From positions 36,319,299 through 36,383,298 of the forward strand of contig OX328099.1 in NCBI GenBank assembly GCA_946811185.2: a stretch of DNA of 64,000 nucleotides. The letters are read 5' to 3'. Positions 62,439 to 64,000 of this stretch are shown piece by piece (position 1 is the first letter of the stretch; each line of letters opens with the position of its first letter). The DNA is from Hippopus hippopus. Taxonomy: Eukaryota > Mollusca > Bivalvia > Cardiida > Cardiidae. The notes beneath the pieces are model-generated. The model was given only the letters and a program-made list of their open reading frames with translations, had not been told where the DNA came from and ran no database searches. The translations under genes and the position numbers were made by a program.

Positions 62439-62444
62439 GGCATG
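62439..62444 (+). repeat. Polinton target-site duplication, right copy (GGCATG)
   Basis: Matches 45520-45525 exactly. Confidence 0.9.
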
Positions 62445-63073
62445 TGTCCGATGCAAGACAAGGTGAAGGCAATACAACCTGCAGAGCGACCCAAGACTAA
62501 GAGTCAAGTTAGACCCTTTTTAGAACTAGTAGGGTTTTTCGGAAATACGTTCTGAACTTTGGCTTAATAGCGTTACCACTGACTGACCTTACCTGGAAGG
62601 GACAACCTCACAAGATAATTTGGGACGTTGCTCAAGAGAAAGCATTTACTACATTGAAGCAGGCTTTAATGAAAGGCCCTATTTTGAAACTGCCCAATTG
62701 CGCTGAGAGTTTCATTCTTCAAACTGATGCCTCGGAGTACGAGTTCGGATCAGTTTTGTTACAGAAGGAAGGTAGGGTTAAGTTACCCGTCGCGTATGCT
62801 AGTAGGAAGCTGAAGGGTGGGGAGTTGAACTATTCAACTATTGAAAAGGGATGCCTGACGATCGTGTGGGCAATTCAGAAATTTTGTAAATATCTGTATG
62901 GCAGGGCATTTGAGTTGGAGACAGATCACCAACCTTTGGTTTATCTGTCATCCATGAAGGGAAGTAACTCCCGGTTATTGACATGAGCATTAAGGTTACA
63001 GTCCTATAGATTTACGATTGTAGCCACCAAGGGAAGGAAGAACGTCGGTGCAGATTACTTGAGTAGATTGTAA
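62445..63073 (+). pseudogene. Ty3/Gypsy pol fragment: connection and RNase H (right of the Polinton)
   Basis: Continues the interrupted reverse transcriptase: connection-region sequence FLELVGFFGN, then after a frame shift near 62540 LTWKGQPHKIIWDVAQEKAF. RNase H follows, with the motifs LQTDASEYEFGSVL, STIEKGCLTIVW and LETDHQPLVYL. An in-frame TGA at 62984 precedes the final part, ending GADYLSRL at a stop near 63071. No integrase follows; the frame closes right after RNase H. Confidence 0.85.
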
Positions 63074-63200
63074 TATTTATTACTTTCCTTTTCGTTCAGT
63101 TCTTAAACTTAATGTGGGAAACAAAGTACTGGGTACTCCTTTGGTGGGGAGGTATGTCACATTAAGTTTATTGGCAAAAGGATGAGAGTGCAGAGTCAGA
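63074..63200 (+). other. Sequence after the Gypsy RNase H, with a polypurine-like tract
   Basis: GGTGGGGAGGTA at 63143-63154 is directly followed by TGTCACATTAAG. That is how a polypurine tract and the start of a 3' LTR would look. No LTR can be confirmed, since MITE sequence begins at ~63206. Confidence 0.4.
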
Positions 63201-63205
63201 GAGTT

Positions 63206-63435
63206 CAACCCATTACCACACAATCCCTACTTTTGACGACCCTGAGAAAGAAGCCTTTTGAAAACACTGTGGGAAAAGGAGAAAATGCTGGCAACCAACA
63301 TTTTCTCCTTTTCCCACAATGTTTTCTACCCTTCACAAAACAAATTTCAAATTTTCAGTCACTTTTATTTTGTCGTCTGCAAATGCTTTCGATTTGGACA
63401 AACCTAAAATTTTGTCGTTTGGTAATGAGTTAAAG
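63206..63435. mobile_element. MITE-like family C, near-consensus copy
   Basis: Runs from TTCAACCCATTACCACACAAT to TTTTGTCGTTTGGTAATGAGTTAA. The core is GAAAATGCTGGCAACCAACA, with a 2-base departure from the palindrome. The arms are intact. Confidence 0.75.
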
Positions 63436-63575
63436 TGATTTCGTGCGTATGGTGAGTGAAGTTCGGTCATAGTTACCTGAGTGTTGTGATATTTCATTTC
63501 CAGGTGCGTGCTTGAGTGAACACTAATCTTTTATATAAAAACCCACTATTGTTGTAGATCAGTGGCTGAACATAT

Positions 63576-64000
63576 GGTCTCTGGAGTGCACACAAAGTCA
63601 TTCTAAGATTTGCCTCAGTGATCTACTTTTTGATCCGACGTAACCCAATTTCAAGCTTGTAAAAATATCAACAAGACAAACATTCTGACCAGGTTTTACG
63701 AGTATCAGACTGAAGATGTGGCCTCTGCGGTGCACGCAAGGTTTTTCTAAGATTTGCCCAAGTGACCTACTGTTTGACGCAACATGACCAAATTTCATTC
63801 CTGTCCGAGATATCTTCAAGACAATCATTCTTACCAAGTTTCATGCGCATCAGCCTGACAATAAATGTGGCTTCTAGAATACACAAAAAGTTTCTATATG
63901 ATTTGACCTGACGTGACCCACTTTTTGACCCAACATGACCCTATTTAATCTTGTCCGAGAAATCATGAAGACAAATATTCTGACATCGTTTCATGCGCAT
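63576..64000. repeat. ~145-bp tandem repeat, three units, continuing past the window
   Basis: Units begin near 63576, 63720 and 63866 with TGG(T/C)(C/T)TCT(G/A)G-type strings. They share TCTAAGATTTGCC, GACCTACT-TTTTGA and CAAGACAAACATTCTGACCA-type blocks. Divergence is moderate; no conserved frame. Confidence 0.75.

Overview
The window looks like animal nuclear DNA, most likely from a bivalve mollusc. It is AT-rich and almost free of host genes. It holds one split calcium-sensor gene, a LINE, tRNA-like SINEs and dozens of short palindromic (MITE-like) repeats. The bivalve assignment is inference from the repeat landscape, not from a marker gene.

Layout. 1-14.6 kb: non-coding DNA with MITE-like and SINE copies and one 0.9-kb inverted repeat. 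14.65-17.84 kb: a 5'-truncated LINE with an open reverse-transcriptase frame. 18.5-31.7 kb: a minus-strand neuronal-calcium-sensor-like gene with two exons about 12.5 kb apart; the intron is full of MITEs. 31.8-44.9 kb: more repeats, including a 1.2-kb element with terminal inverted repeats. 44.9-63.1 kb: a decayed Ty3/Gypsy pol gene split by a large DNA element. 63.2-64 kb: one MITE, then a ~145-bp tandem repeat running off the end. I use local letters for repeat families: A, B, C, D and H are palindromic MITE-like families, E is a SINE, and F, G and K are other dispersed repeats.

The main feature is a complete 16.9-kb Polinton/Maverick (adintovirus-like) element at 45526-62438. It has ~0.83-1.08-kb terminal inverted repeats (TIRs) beginning AGT and ending ACT, and a perfect 6-bp target duplication (GGCATG). 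Removing the element and one duplication copy puts the interrupted Gypsy frame back in phase. Leftward genes (from 58464 down to 46502) encode a packaging ATPase, a penton-like minor capsid protein, a glycine-rich hydrophobic virion protein, two paralogous small dUTPase-like proteins, a membrane protein, several small proteins, the double-jelly-roll major capsid protein, two DNA-binding-type small proteins and the protein-primed DNA polymerase B. Rightward genes (58499-61577) encode a zinc-ribbon/phospholipase-A2 protein, a chromodomain integrase, an adenain-like protease and a trimeric-fibre-like protein. Together these are the parts of a virus-like particle: capsid, packaging motor, maturation protease, possible membrane-breaching enzyme, attachment fibre, and replication and integration enzymes.

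Almost every intact Polinton gene starts directly after a TATATAAAAA-like tract, which suggests a shared compact promoter. The element is damaged. Polymerase B, the protease, the fibre and the PLA2 gene have frame breaks, one gene has an in-frame stop, and the integrase lacks its N-terminus and has a shortened DDE spacing. It is therefore probably no longer autonomous, although some single-base breaks in homopolymers could be sequencing errors.
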